The notes beneath the pieces were generated by a model. It did no database searches and had not been told where the DNA came from. It saw only the letters and a list, made by a program, of their open reading frames with translations. Below are positions 38,551-46,242 of a DNA stretch of 64,000 nucleotides, in pieces. Made by a program: the position numbers and the translations under genes. Within the stretch, counting starts at the first letter, position 1. Each line of letters opens with the position of its first letter. Where the stretch lies: assembly GCA_016281125.1 (NCBI GenBank), contig JAEEIA010000001.1, forward strand, positions 1 through 64,000. Reading direction: 5' to 3'. Origin of the DNA: Oscillospiraceae bacterium. GTDB lineage: Bacteria > Bacillota > Clostridia > Oscillospirales > Ruminococcaceae.

Positions 38551-39315
38551 ATGCGAGCGGTCACATGGAATGTAAACGGTCTGAGAGCCTGCGAAAAGAA
38601 AGGCTTTGCGGACTTTTTTGCGGAGATGAATGCGGATTTCTTCTGCATTCAGGAAACGAAAATGCAGGAGGATCAGCTTTCAGCGCTGTCCTGGCAGGCG
38701 GAGGGATACCACGCATTCTGGAACAGCGCCGAAAAAAAGGGTTATTCCGGTACGGCAGTGTTCGCAAAGGAAGCGCCGCTCTCCGTCACAAAGGAAATGG
38801 AAACCGGCGGCATCTCCGATGAGGGCAGAGTGCTGACGCTGGAATATCCGGCGTTTTATCTGGTCAATGCCTATGTGCCGAATGTCCGGCGCGATCTTGT
38901 CCGGATTCCGCTGCGAATGGAGTGGGAGGACGCGCTGCGTGCGCATCTGCTGGCGCTGGATGCGAAAAAGCCGGTGCTTTACTGCGGTGACCTGAACGTC
39001 GCGCATCAGCCGATTGACCTGAAAAATGCAAAGGCCAACGAGGGCAATGCGGGCTATACTGATGAGGAACGCGCGAAAATGACCGAGCTGCTCGCGGCAG
39101 GGTTCACGGACGCATTCCGCAGCAAATACCCTGACCGCACCGATGCGTATACATGGTGGTCGTACATGGGCAGAGCGCGGGAAAAGAACGTCGGCTGGCG
39201 GATTGACTACTGGATCCTGTCGAACCGGCTTGCAGAGAAGATTGACGATGTGATTATCCATAAGGATACCATGGGCAGCGACCACTGCCCGCTGGAATTG
39301 CAGATCAATCTGTAA
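38551..39315 (+). CDS. xth: Exodeoxyribonuclease III
   Basis: TWNVNGLRACEKKGF, FFCIQETKMQEDQL, YCGDLNVAH, RIDYWILS, SDHCPLEL. Confidence 0.95.
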   Translation: MRAVTWNVNGLRACEKKGFADFFAEMNADFFCIQETKMQEDQLSALSWQAEGYHAFWNSAEKKGYSGTAVFAKEAPLSVTKEMETGGISDEGRVLTLEYPAFYLVNAYVPNVRRDLVRIPLRMEWEDALRAHLLALDAKKPVLYCGDLNVAHQPIDLKNAKANEGNAGYTDEERAKMTELLAAGFTDAFRSKYPDRTDAYTWWSYMGRAREKNVGWRIDYWILSNRLAEKIDDVIIHKDTMGSDHCPLELQINL

Positions 39316-39325
39316 CAGTACAGAA

Positions 39326-39364
39326 AAAGCCCGGAGCGGAATTGTGAACCGCTCCGGGCTTTGC
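39326..39364. terminator. Terminator hairpin between convergent genes
   Basis: AAGCCCGGAGCGG-N9-CCGCTCCGGGCTTTG. Confidence 0.8.
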
Positions 39365-39373
39365 TGTTGTCTG

Positions 39374-41449
39374 TCAGTCTTTTGTAACGGTGATCAGCTG
39401 TCCTGCAAGCTGCATGAATGCATCTTCGTCTGTCGTTGCACTCAGCTGCATGTTGCATCCGGTGATATCCGGCAGTATGCCGGACGGGACTACCAGCTCC
39501 CACTGGATCCAGGCCGTCTCTGTCAGATCAGCTTCGCTTTGGCAAAGCTCGTGTACTGTCAGAGAGAGAACGCCGTCTGCGGAAACATGCAGATTGGAGA
39601 TTGCGGTGGCTTTCGCAGCTTCATCCACGAGCATCGTCAGAACGATTTTGCTCGTTCCGTCGTCATATGTGCGGTAAGTGACACGTTCAGGTGCCTGACC
39701 CGGAAGTGCAAACTCCGGCTTTTCGCTTACCCTTGCATAGATCGTTGTGACGGAACCGGTCTGCTCCGGAATCCGGTGAATATCCTTGTTTCCGAAAATG
39801 GATGCTATAAAGCCCTGTCCTGCTCTGTTTTTCCAGTACCAGTTCTCTGCGGCTGTCGGATCCGTGACATCCTCCGGCGGCAGTTCATCCGTGTGATATT
39901 CGGTCATACCGATGACCGGCTTGACGGCATCCGGAATCTCGTTCGCCGGCACGGAGATGAAGAAATAGCGGTTTTTGCTCTCATCATACTGTCTGTCAGC
40001 CGGCATCATCGGCTGCGCTGCATCCGATACGGTCAGAACGCTGAGGTCGATATGCAGTTCGCCGGACGGTGTCAGTGTTCCGTCGTGATAATTGACGATG
40101 GCGGTATTGCGCGGCAGCTCGCTGGCCGGAACGCCGATGAAGATGATGTCATGCGGCTGGCCGTCATGCGAAATGTGCGTGCCGGAAACAGGATCCACGA
40201 TGGCTTCTCCGTCGGGCAGTGCTTTTTCAAGCCAGTCCGCAGAAAGGAAGGTCGTCAGCGCGGTATCATTCTGCTGGCCGCTGCCGGTCAGATAGCGCTT
40301 TCCGTCCGCTGCGGTGCGGATGACGTCAACGGTGATGCCGTCCAGCGGAATGTCATCGCCGCTGTAACCGTCCCAGAACCATGCGTAGAACGCATCTGAA
40401 TCCGGCTGTTCGGTGACATACGTCTGTTCTGCGTCCTCAGGCTGCGCGGGTTCTTTTTCGTTCCATGTGATAAAGAGATGCTCCGGCAGGGAATTGCGCC
40501 AGTCCTTGTATTCCTGCGTATTCTGCACATAGCTTGTCAGGCTCGATATATCGTCATAGCTTATCATTTCCGTGCTGTCTTTCAAGTCCGGAATCACGCG
40601 GTCAGGCAGTTTTTCGTCGTAATACGTTTCCGTATATTCCACAGATACCTTTCCGCCGCTGATGTCCTGCAATTCATTCTTCGGTACCGTGTATAAGCAA
40701 TGGTAGTTTTCATATAAACCGGTTTTGTGGAGAAAATCCGTCTGCGGATCGGTCAGCAGAAATGCTGAATACCGGACGGTGAGCGTGCCGTCCGCGGAGA
40801 GGGAAGCGCCGGTGAATTCTTCGTCAAAATATCTGAGGTAATTGGCCGGCAGCTGCTGCCCTTTATATGCAAAATACAGGACGTCGTATTCCGTGAATGT
40901 GTCCTCGCTGAGAATGAACATTCTATTCGGACTATCTGATGATAGGTTAGTATCTGCGGCCAGCTGCTGCCAATCGTTCATGCTGCGCAGAACACGAACC
41001 ACGCCGTTTTCAGACACTGCAGGGCTGTTCTCATCGTTTCCGCCGAAGTCAAATATATGTTGGATCAGCGGAACCTGTTTCTGCTGTGCAGCGTTCTCGC
41101 TGACGCCCGCGGCGGGCTGCGCTTCGCTTTCGGTGGTATATCCCGCATTCTTCTGCTCGGTGCGGCGGATCGCCTCTTTTCCGACCGGTACCGCAACGGC
41201 CGTACAGAGTACAACGGCTGCGGCGATGCCCGCCGTCCATGCCCACGGCCTTACCGTGCGCTTGTCTTTGCGCTGTTTCATTTCAATGTTCCTCCTTCGT
41301 GTGAGGACGGGTTTGTCTGTCCGCACAGGAGAATCGCCGTCGGCATCTTTGCCGGTCAGCGGGGCGCCGCTTTTCTGCCATTCATCCAGCTCATCGAGCA
41401 GATCCTGCGGCAGATTGCTGAGTGCATGGATCAGATCCTGCTCTTTCAT
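39374..41449 (-). CDS. Large single-TM protein, putative anti-sigma/sensor partner of the ECF sigma factor
   Basis: TM WAWTAGIAAAVVLCTAVAVPVG; 4-nt ATGA overlap with upstream ECF sigma gene. Confidence 0.7.
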   Translation of the reverse strand: MKEQDLIHALSNLPQDLLDELDEWQKSGAPLTGKDADGDSPVRTDKPVLTRRRNIEMKQRKDKRTVRPWAWTAGIAAAVVLCTAVAVPVGKEAIRRTEQKNAGYTTESEAQPAAGVSENAAQQKQVPLIQHIFDFGGNDENSPAVSENGVVRVLRSMNDWQQLAADTNLSSDSPNRMFILSEDTFTEYDVLYFAYKGQQLPANYLRYFDEEFTGASLSADGTLTVRYSAFLLTDPQTDFLHKTGLYENYHCLYTVPKNELQDISGGKVSVEYTETYYDEKLPDRVIPDLKDSTEMISYDDISSLTSYVQNTQEYKDWRNSLPEHLFITWNEKEPAQPEDAEQTYVTEQPDSDAFYAWFWDGYSGDDIPLDGITVDVIRTAADGKRYLTGSGQQNDTALTTFLSADWLEKALPDGEAIVDPVSGTHISHDGQPHDIIFIGVPASELPRNTAIVNYHDGTLTPSGELHIDLSVLTVSDAAQPMMPADRQYDESKNRYFFISVPANEIPDAVKPVIGMTEYHTDELPPEDVTDPTAAENWYWKNRAGQGFIASIFGNKDIHRIPEQTGSVTTIYARVSEKPEFALPGQAPERVTYRTYDDGTSKIVLTMLVDEAAKATAISNLHVSADGVLSLTVHELCQSEADLTETAWIQWELVVPSGILPDITGCNMQLSATTDEDAFMQLAGQLITVTKD

Positions 41450-42006
41450 AGGAAACCCTCCTCTTTCAGATACGTGCGCAGCTTTTCCTTTGTGCGCTTT
41501 AAGATCATTTTCACACGTCCGGCTGTGGAGCCGTGTGCTTCTGCGATTTCCGCAATCGGCTGCATCGAATAGTAGCGCGAGAGAAAAATCATGCGCTGCT
41601 CCTTCGGCAGAGAACGCAGAAAACGCGTCATAGCTTCCTGCAAAGCGATTGTATCCAGACGGGCTTCCAGATCCTCGTCCGATACGAGATAGGGTGCCAG
41701 CTCATCAAGCGCCGTTTCCATTTCTCCGCCGCCGCGTTTGGCGGTACGGCGTGCAGAGAGCCTGTCCAGTGCGAGATTCCGCGTGATGCCGGACACAAAC
41801 GCCGTCAGGGAGCGCGGCTCTGCGGGCGGAATGGCGTTCCAGAGCTTTAACAGCACATCGTTCGCGCATTCCTCTGCATCCTGTCGATCGCCCAGAATGC
41901 GGTATGCCATCGTGCGGCAGAGCTTGCCGTATTGCACGGACGCAGCCTGCAAGGCCTGCTCGTCGCGCGCCTGAAACATCCGCAGCAGCTTTTCGTCCTT
42001 GGTCAT
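41446..42006 (-). CDS. ECF RNA polymerase sigma factor
   Basis: RILGDRQDAEECANDVLLKLWNAIP; FLRSLPKEQRMIFLSRYYSMQPIAEIAEAHGSTAGRVKMILKRTKEKLRTYL. Confidence 0.9.
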   Translation of the reverse strand: MTKDEKLLRMFQARDEQALQAASVQYGKLCRTMAYRILGDRQDAEECANDVLLKLWNAIPPAEPRSLTAFVSGITRNLALDRLSARRTAKRGGGEMETALDELAPYLVSDEDLEARLDTIALQEAMTRFLRSLPKEQRMIFLSRYYSMQPIAEIAEAHGSTAGRVKMILKRTKEKLRTYLKEEGFL

Positions 42007-42123
42007 AGCGGGATCCCTCCTTTCTCCGGGGTGATGATGCTGTCCCCTTCACTTTATCTGACGGGAACGGGAGAAGCAAAGTAACAGAATCGGGTCACAA
42101 ATTTTTTTCGTATAGAGGAACAG

Positions 42124-42165
42124 TGAAAACCGCACCGGTTACAGAATGGGTTACCGGTGCGGCTA
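42124..42165 (-). terminator. Rho-independent terminator downstream of the serpin gene
   Basis: CCGCACCGGTAAC-N7-GTTACCGGTGCGGTTTTC on minus strand. Confidence 0.8.
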
Positions 42166-42175
42166 TGGTTTTCTG

Positions 42176-43420
42176 TCAGGACTCAGGCGTGTTCAGAATG
42201 CCCGTAAAGATCGGGAGCATGGTGTCCGTATCCACGATCATATAGAGGAACGGGCGGTCGAGAATGACCTCATGCTCCGTTTCGGGCGCCAGAGCGGAGT
42301 CAAGCACTTCGACGGTCGCAGCAGCGGCTTTGGTGCCCTCGGTGTTGACTTCGATCACGGCTTTCTGCATAATCGTTCCGATATTGAGCTGCGAATCCGC
42401 GATGCCGGAAAAATCTGCGTTTCCTCCGAAAGCGGAATTCATGTTCATTTCCTTCAGGATCGGAATCAGGTTGGTGGTGTATTCCAGCTTGAACTGCGGC
42501 AGTCCCGTGTTTGCATATTCCGGCTGCTCAATATCATGAAGCAGTGCGTTCAGGCTGTCGGGCGTCTGCTGAGCAAGGTACTCCTCCGGTGACAGGTCAT
42601 TCTTCGGCAGGATTGCCGCAAATGCATAGCCGTCTGCATACGGCTTCCAGAAGCCCTCAGCGGCTTCATCTTCCAGATAAAGCTCCTGGCTGTACATCAT
42701 GCTACATTCCTTTTCCTGCCCGGATGCAGTGCGGAACTGGTGCTTGCTCGGCTCGTTCTCATAGGGACTTTCCCATTTTGCGTCAAAAATGACCGCGTTA
42801 ATCAGCATCATGACAGATTCTTCGGAAAACGCATCAATCAGCTTGGGAATCATTCCGGCTGTGTTGTCGCTGCACCATTTGTTGACAATCTCCACAGCCT
42901 TGTTGTCAAACGGCGAGCTGTATATTTCAGCGCCGTAATAATCGGAGGCGGCGTGCAGGAAGGTTTCCTTTGCGGGGAATGTGCCCTTCTCTTCGCGCAG
43001 CCAGACGGAGTTTGCAGTGTGGAACCGTGCTTTTTCGGTGTCCGGCATGTTGGTGCGGTAGCTGTAAAGATATTTGTTCAGCGTATCCGCGGGAATGCCG
43101 CCGAGCATCTGCTCGATTTCCGCACGCGTTTCGCCGCCTGCGCCGTTTGCCGTCAGCGCGAGCACCTGCATCAGCGAAAACGGAGAAATCAGGATATTGC
43201 TGCCGGGGGCGTCCTTCGCAGCATTCTGCATCAGCGTGAATGCAAATGCATTCTGCCCGCTGAGAAATTGCGCGTCGGGATCCAGCCCCTGAACCTGCTC
43301 TGCCTTGAGATTCTGCGTGAGTGCAACGGTTTTTGCAGCGGCTGTCGGGCCGGTGCAGCCTGTCATGCTGACGAGCAGCGTCAGCGCTGCGGAGAATGCT
43401 GTCAATTTCTGGTGTTTCAT
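42176..43420 (-). CDS. Serpin, lipoprotein
   Basis: Lipobox VSMTGC; NILISPFSLMQVLALTANGAGGETRAEI; VIEVNTEGTKAAAATVEVLDSALAPETEHEVILDRPFLYMI. Confidence 0.95.
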   Translation of the reverse strand: MKHQKLTAFSAALTLLVSMTGCTGPTAAAKTVALTQNLKAEQVQGLDPDAQFLSGQNAFAFTLMQNAAKDAPGSNILISPFSLMQVLALTANGAGGETRAEIEQMLGGIPADTLNKYLYSYRTNMPDTEKARFHTANSVWLREEKGTFPAKETFLHAASDYYGAEIYSSPFDNKAVEIVNKWCSDNTAGMIPKLIDAFSEESVMMLINAVIFDAKWESPYENEPSKHQFRTASGQEKECSMMYSQELYLEDEAAEGFWKPYADGYAFAAILPKNDLSPEEYLAQQTPDSLNALLHDIEQPEYANTGLPQFKLEYTTNLIPILKEMNMNSAFGGNADFSGIADSQLNIGTIMQKAVIEVNTEGTKAAAATVEVLDSALAPETEHEVILDRPFLYMIVDTDTMLPIFTGILNTPES

Positions 43421-43593
43421 GTTACTTGGTTCCTTTCATTCATATTATAATTGTATGATAAATGAAGCGCTCTGATTTCCGTAAGGGCGTGCATAGCCGC
43501 CCGGTGTCTGCCGGATTCCCCGGATGTCCGCGGCATGCGCGGCAGGTTCCCGGCTGAACAGATCTGCTGCATTTTTCACATCGGATCGTTTTT

Positions 43594-44412
43594 TCAGGAT
43601 TCTGCGCTGTCTGTTCTGTGCTCGTTCAGATAGTCCCGAACCTCCTGCTCGATTTTCTTGATCATCTTCTGATCTTCAAAATCTTCCGGTTTGAAAGAGG
43701 CATAGCTGATCTGAACACCAATGCCGTTTGCAGTGAACAGGGCATAATCTGTAATGCTTTCATATTCACTTTCCTTATCCTTATGATCGTACTGCGTTTC
43801 GCTGTCACCGTATTGCCATTTGAACAGCGTGAGATAAACAAAACGCATGTGCCCGATGTAGGCCCAGGTATTCCTGTCCTCTGTTACGGTATCGGGATCG
43901 TCTTCCGCAACGGTCAGGCCGTGCTGATACTGATCATAAATTGCCCAGAATTTTTCTTTTGACGCGAGCTCGATGTCTTCATCGAACGCAGCGGGGAGCG
44001 AATCCAGCCCGTAGTAATCGAGCAACTCCTCGTCCGTTTTCTCAACAAAAACAGTCGGCCCGTCGTATTCCGGGGCAGGCTCCGCAGTGTTGTCCTCTGC
44101 TTCGCTGTTTTCCGGCGTTTCTGCTATATCCGGGGCGGCGTCTGCCGGTTCATCGTTCAGGGTTTCCGGGGTATTTTCTTCAGCCTGCTCCTCTTCACCC
44201 TTATATTGGGACATATTGTCGGTGGTGGCGTTTTCAAAAGTTTTGGCAGCGTGGAGCTGCGGCAGGAAGATGCCGAGCGCTGCCGTCAGGCAAAGACAGC
44301 ATGCAAAGGCGCCTGCGCCGGTCAGGATCCGGATGCGGGAGCGCTGCTTCCGCTGATAGGCCGCGCTTCTGCGGAACACCTCAGCCTGAAAATCTTCATT
44401 CGACATTCTCAT
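43594..44412 (-). CDS. Single-TM protein, putative anti-sigma partner
   Basis: TM ILTGAGAFACCLCLTAALGIFL; 4-nt overlap with upstream ECF sigma gene. Confidence 0.7.
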   Translation of the reverse strand: MRMSNEDFQAEVFRRSAAYQRKQRSRIRILTGAGAFACCLCLTAALGIFLPQLHAAKTFENATTDNMSQYKGEEEQAEENTPETLNDEPADAAPDIAETPENSEAEDNTAEPAPEYDGPTVFVEKTDEELLDYYGLDSLPAAFDEDIELASKEKFWAIYDQYQHGLTVAEDDPDTVTEDRNTWAYIGHMRFVYLTLFKWQYGDSETQYDHKDKESEYESITDYALFTANGIGVQISYASFKPEDFEDQKMIKKIEQEVRDYLNEHRTDSAES

Positions 44413-44993
44413 TCTGCAAGCTCACCTTCCTCTCCGATCAGATCCCGCAGCGTCTTTTTCGCGCGGTAAAGCAGATTGTCCACCTGTTTGCGGTTTTTCT
44501 TCATAATCCGTGCCGTGTCCTCGTAGGAGTATTCCTCAAAGTACACCAGATGCACCGCCAGCTGCTGATCCTCCGGCAGCTGTTTGAGCGCCTCGTTGAC
44601 CCTGCGCTTGCGGTCGTCCCGGATGACATGCTCCTCCAGGTCTGTTTCGTCCGCCAGAAACGGCTCAGCCTCGTCCAGAGGAATCTGCGCCGCCCGTTTG
44701 CGCTTGCGCAGATAGTCCAGCGCGCGGCTGCGGGCGATGACATACAGGAATGTTTTGAACGGATCCCTGAAATTATACTTGCGCGGATGTACGACCAGAT
44801 ACATGAACACGTCCGCGGCGATATCCTCCGCGGCGCAGATGTCATGCACGTACCTCTGGATAAAAAAGGTGACCGGATCACGGTATTCCTCGATGATTCC
44901 TGCAAAAGCCGATTCATCGCCGTCCAGCCAGCGGCGGTAATAGGTCGCGCCGTTTTCCATAGTGTTCTCCATTCTGCTGAAAGCTGCTTTCAT
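44409..44993 (-). CDS. ECF RNA polymerase sigma factor
   Basis: YVHDICAAEDIAADVFMYLVVHPRKYNFRDPFKTFLYVIARSRALDYLRKRKR; LKQLPEDQQLAVHLVYFEEYSYEDTARIMKKNRKQVDNLLYRAKKTLRDLI. Confidence 0.9.
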   Translation of the reverse strand: MKAAFSRMENTMENGATYYRRWLDGDESAFAGIIEEYRDPVTFFIQRYVHDICAAEDIAADVFMYLVVHPRKYNFRDPFKTFLYVIARSRALDYLRKRKRAAQIPLDEAEPFLADETDLEEHVIRDDRKRRVNEALKQLPEDQQLAVHLVYFEEYSYEDTARIMKKNRKQVDNLLYRAKKTLRDLIGEEGELAE

Positions 44994-45105
44994 TTACTGG
45001 TACGATGCGGGAGCGGTTTTTCCTTATGCGGATCAGGAAGATCATCAGATTGCACAAAATAATTTCCGAATGATTGTTGAATTTACAGAAATGATACTGA
45101 ATTGC

Positions 45106-45134
45106 TTGCAATTTTTACGAAAGCGTGTTATAAT
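45106..45134 (+). promoter_or_regulatory. Sigma-A-type promoter driving the sRNA candidate
   Basis: TTGCAA-N17-TATAAT. Confidence 0.75.
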
Positions 45135-45140
45135 AAAGTT

Positions 45141-45229
45141 GACCTTCTGAAACGGGAGCATACCCTCTTACAGGCTCCCGAAACCCTCTCCAAAGAAAGC
45201 CGTCCGGTACCGGGCGGTTTTTCTTTTTT
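45141..45229 (+). ncRNA. Putative free-standing small RNA
   Basis: Own promoter, 7-bp hairpin CGGGAGC/GCTCCCG with CCCTCT loop, linker ACCCTCTCC, terminator hairpin plus TTTTTCTTTTTT; no ORF. Confidence 0.6.
45200..45229 (+). terminator. Rho-independent terminator of the sRNA candidate
   Basis: CCGTCCGGTACCGGGCGG then TTTTTCTTTTTT. Confidence 0.85.
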
Positions 45230-45297
45230 CATACTATTATAACACAATTCGCAAGAAAAAGCAAGCCGGGTTTTGTGCTGCCGTGTTGCGCTGATGC

Positions 45298-45326
45298 TTG
45301 ACAGGAGGGGGAAAATGTGGTATGAT
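45298..45326 (+). promoter_or_regulatory. Promoter of uppP
   Basis: TTGACA-N17-TATGAT. Confidence 0.75.
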
Positions 45327-45362
45327 ATAAAAGTATATCTATGCATATTCAAGGAGGAAGCT

Positions 45363-46193
45363 ATGAGCATTTTTGACGCCATTATTCAGGCAATCATTCA
45401 GGGATTGACGGAGTTCCTGCCCGTTTCCAGTTCCGGACATCTGAAGCTGTATCAGGCCGTGACCGGACAGTCCGTGGAGGAAGGCACATTCCTGCTGGTG
45501 ATCCTGCATCTCGGCACACTTGTGGCGGTCTGTATCGCCTTCTGGGATACGATCTGGGCGCTGCTGAAGGAATTTTTCGTCCTGATCAAGGATATTTTCA
45601 CAGGCAAATTCAAATGGAAGTCCATGAACCCGGAGCGCAGAATGCTCATCATGCTGTTTATCTCGCTGGTGCTGCTTGTCCCGTTCTATCTGATCAAGGA
45701 CGTCTTTGAAAACATCTCGCTGCCGGTTCTGGCGCTCTGTTTTCTGTTTACGTCGGTTGAGCTGTTCTTTGCAAGCCGAAAGCGCAATAACAAAAAGACG
45801 GCCGGTGACATCACCGTGAAGGATGCTGTCGTGATCGGTCTGTTCCAGTGTGCGGCGCTGTTCCCGGGCGTGTCCCGTTCCGGCTCGACGATTTCCGGCG
45901 GCCTGTTCTCAGGTCTGGAGAAGGAAACCGCCGTCCGTTATTCGTTTGTCCTCGGCATTCCGGCGATTCTCGGCGGCTGCCTTGTGGAGCTCAAGGATCT
46001 GCTGGAGGGCACCATTGAGGTCAATATCGGTGCGGCAGCAATCGGCTTTGTCGTTGCAGCAGTTGTCGGCATTCTGGCAATCAAGCTCGTGCAGTGGCTG
46101 ATCCGCTCCGACAATTTCATCATCTTCTCGATTTACACGTTCCTCGTTGCCTGCGGCACGTTCATCTACTGGCTGGTCGCAGCAAGAGGCTGA
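45363..46193 (+). CDS. uppP: Undecaprenyl-diphosphatase
   Basis: IIQGLTEFLPVSSSGHLKL; FPGVSRSGSTISGGL. Confidence 0.95.
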   Translation: MSIFDAIIQAIIQGLTEFLPVSSSGHLKLYQAVTGQSVEEGTFLLVILHLGTLVAVCIAFWDTIWALLKEFFVLIKDIFTGKFKWKSMNPERRMLIMLFISLVLLVPFYLIKDVFENISLPVLALCFLFTSVELFFASRKRNNKKTAGDITVKDAVVIGLFQCAALFPGVSRSGSTISGGLFSGLEKETAVRYSFVLGIPAILGGCLVELKDLLEGTIEVNIGAAAIGFVVAAVVGILAIKLVQWLIRSDNFIIFSIYTFLVACGTFIYWLVAARG

Positions 46194-46242
46194 TTCCGCA
46201 TTCCTGAAACAGAGAGATTATCCGCGAAAGAAAGGTCACATC

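Noticed and set aside
45200-45229. Terminator/attenuator belonging to uppP 5' leader
   Set aside because: A separate consensus-like promoter lies between this terminator and uppP, so a free-standing transcript is the better reading, though a longer leader is not excluded
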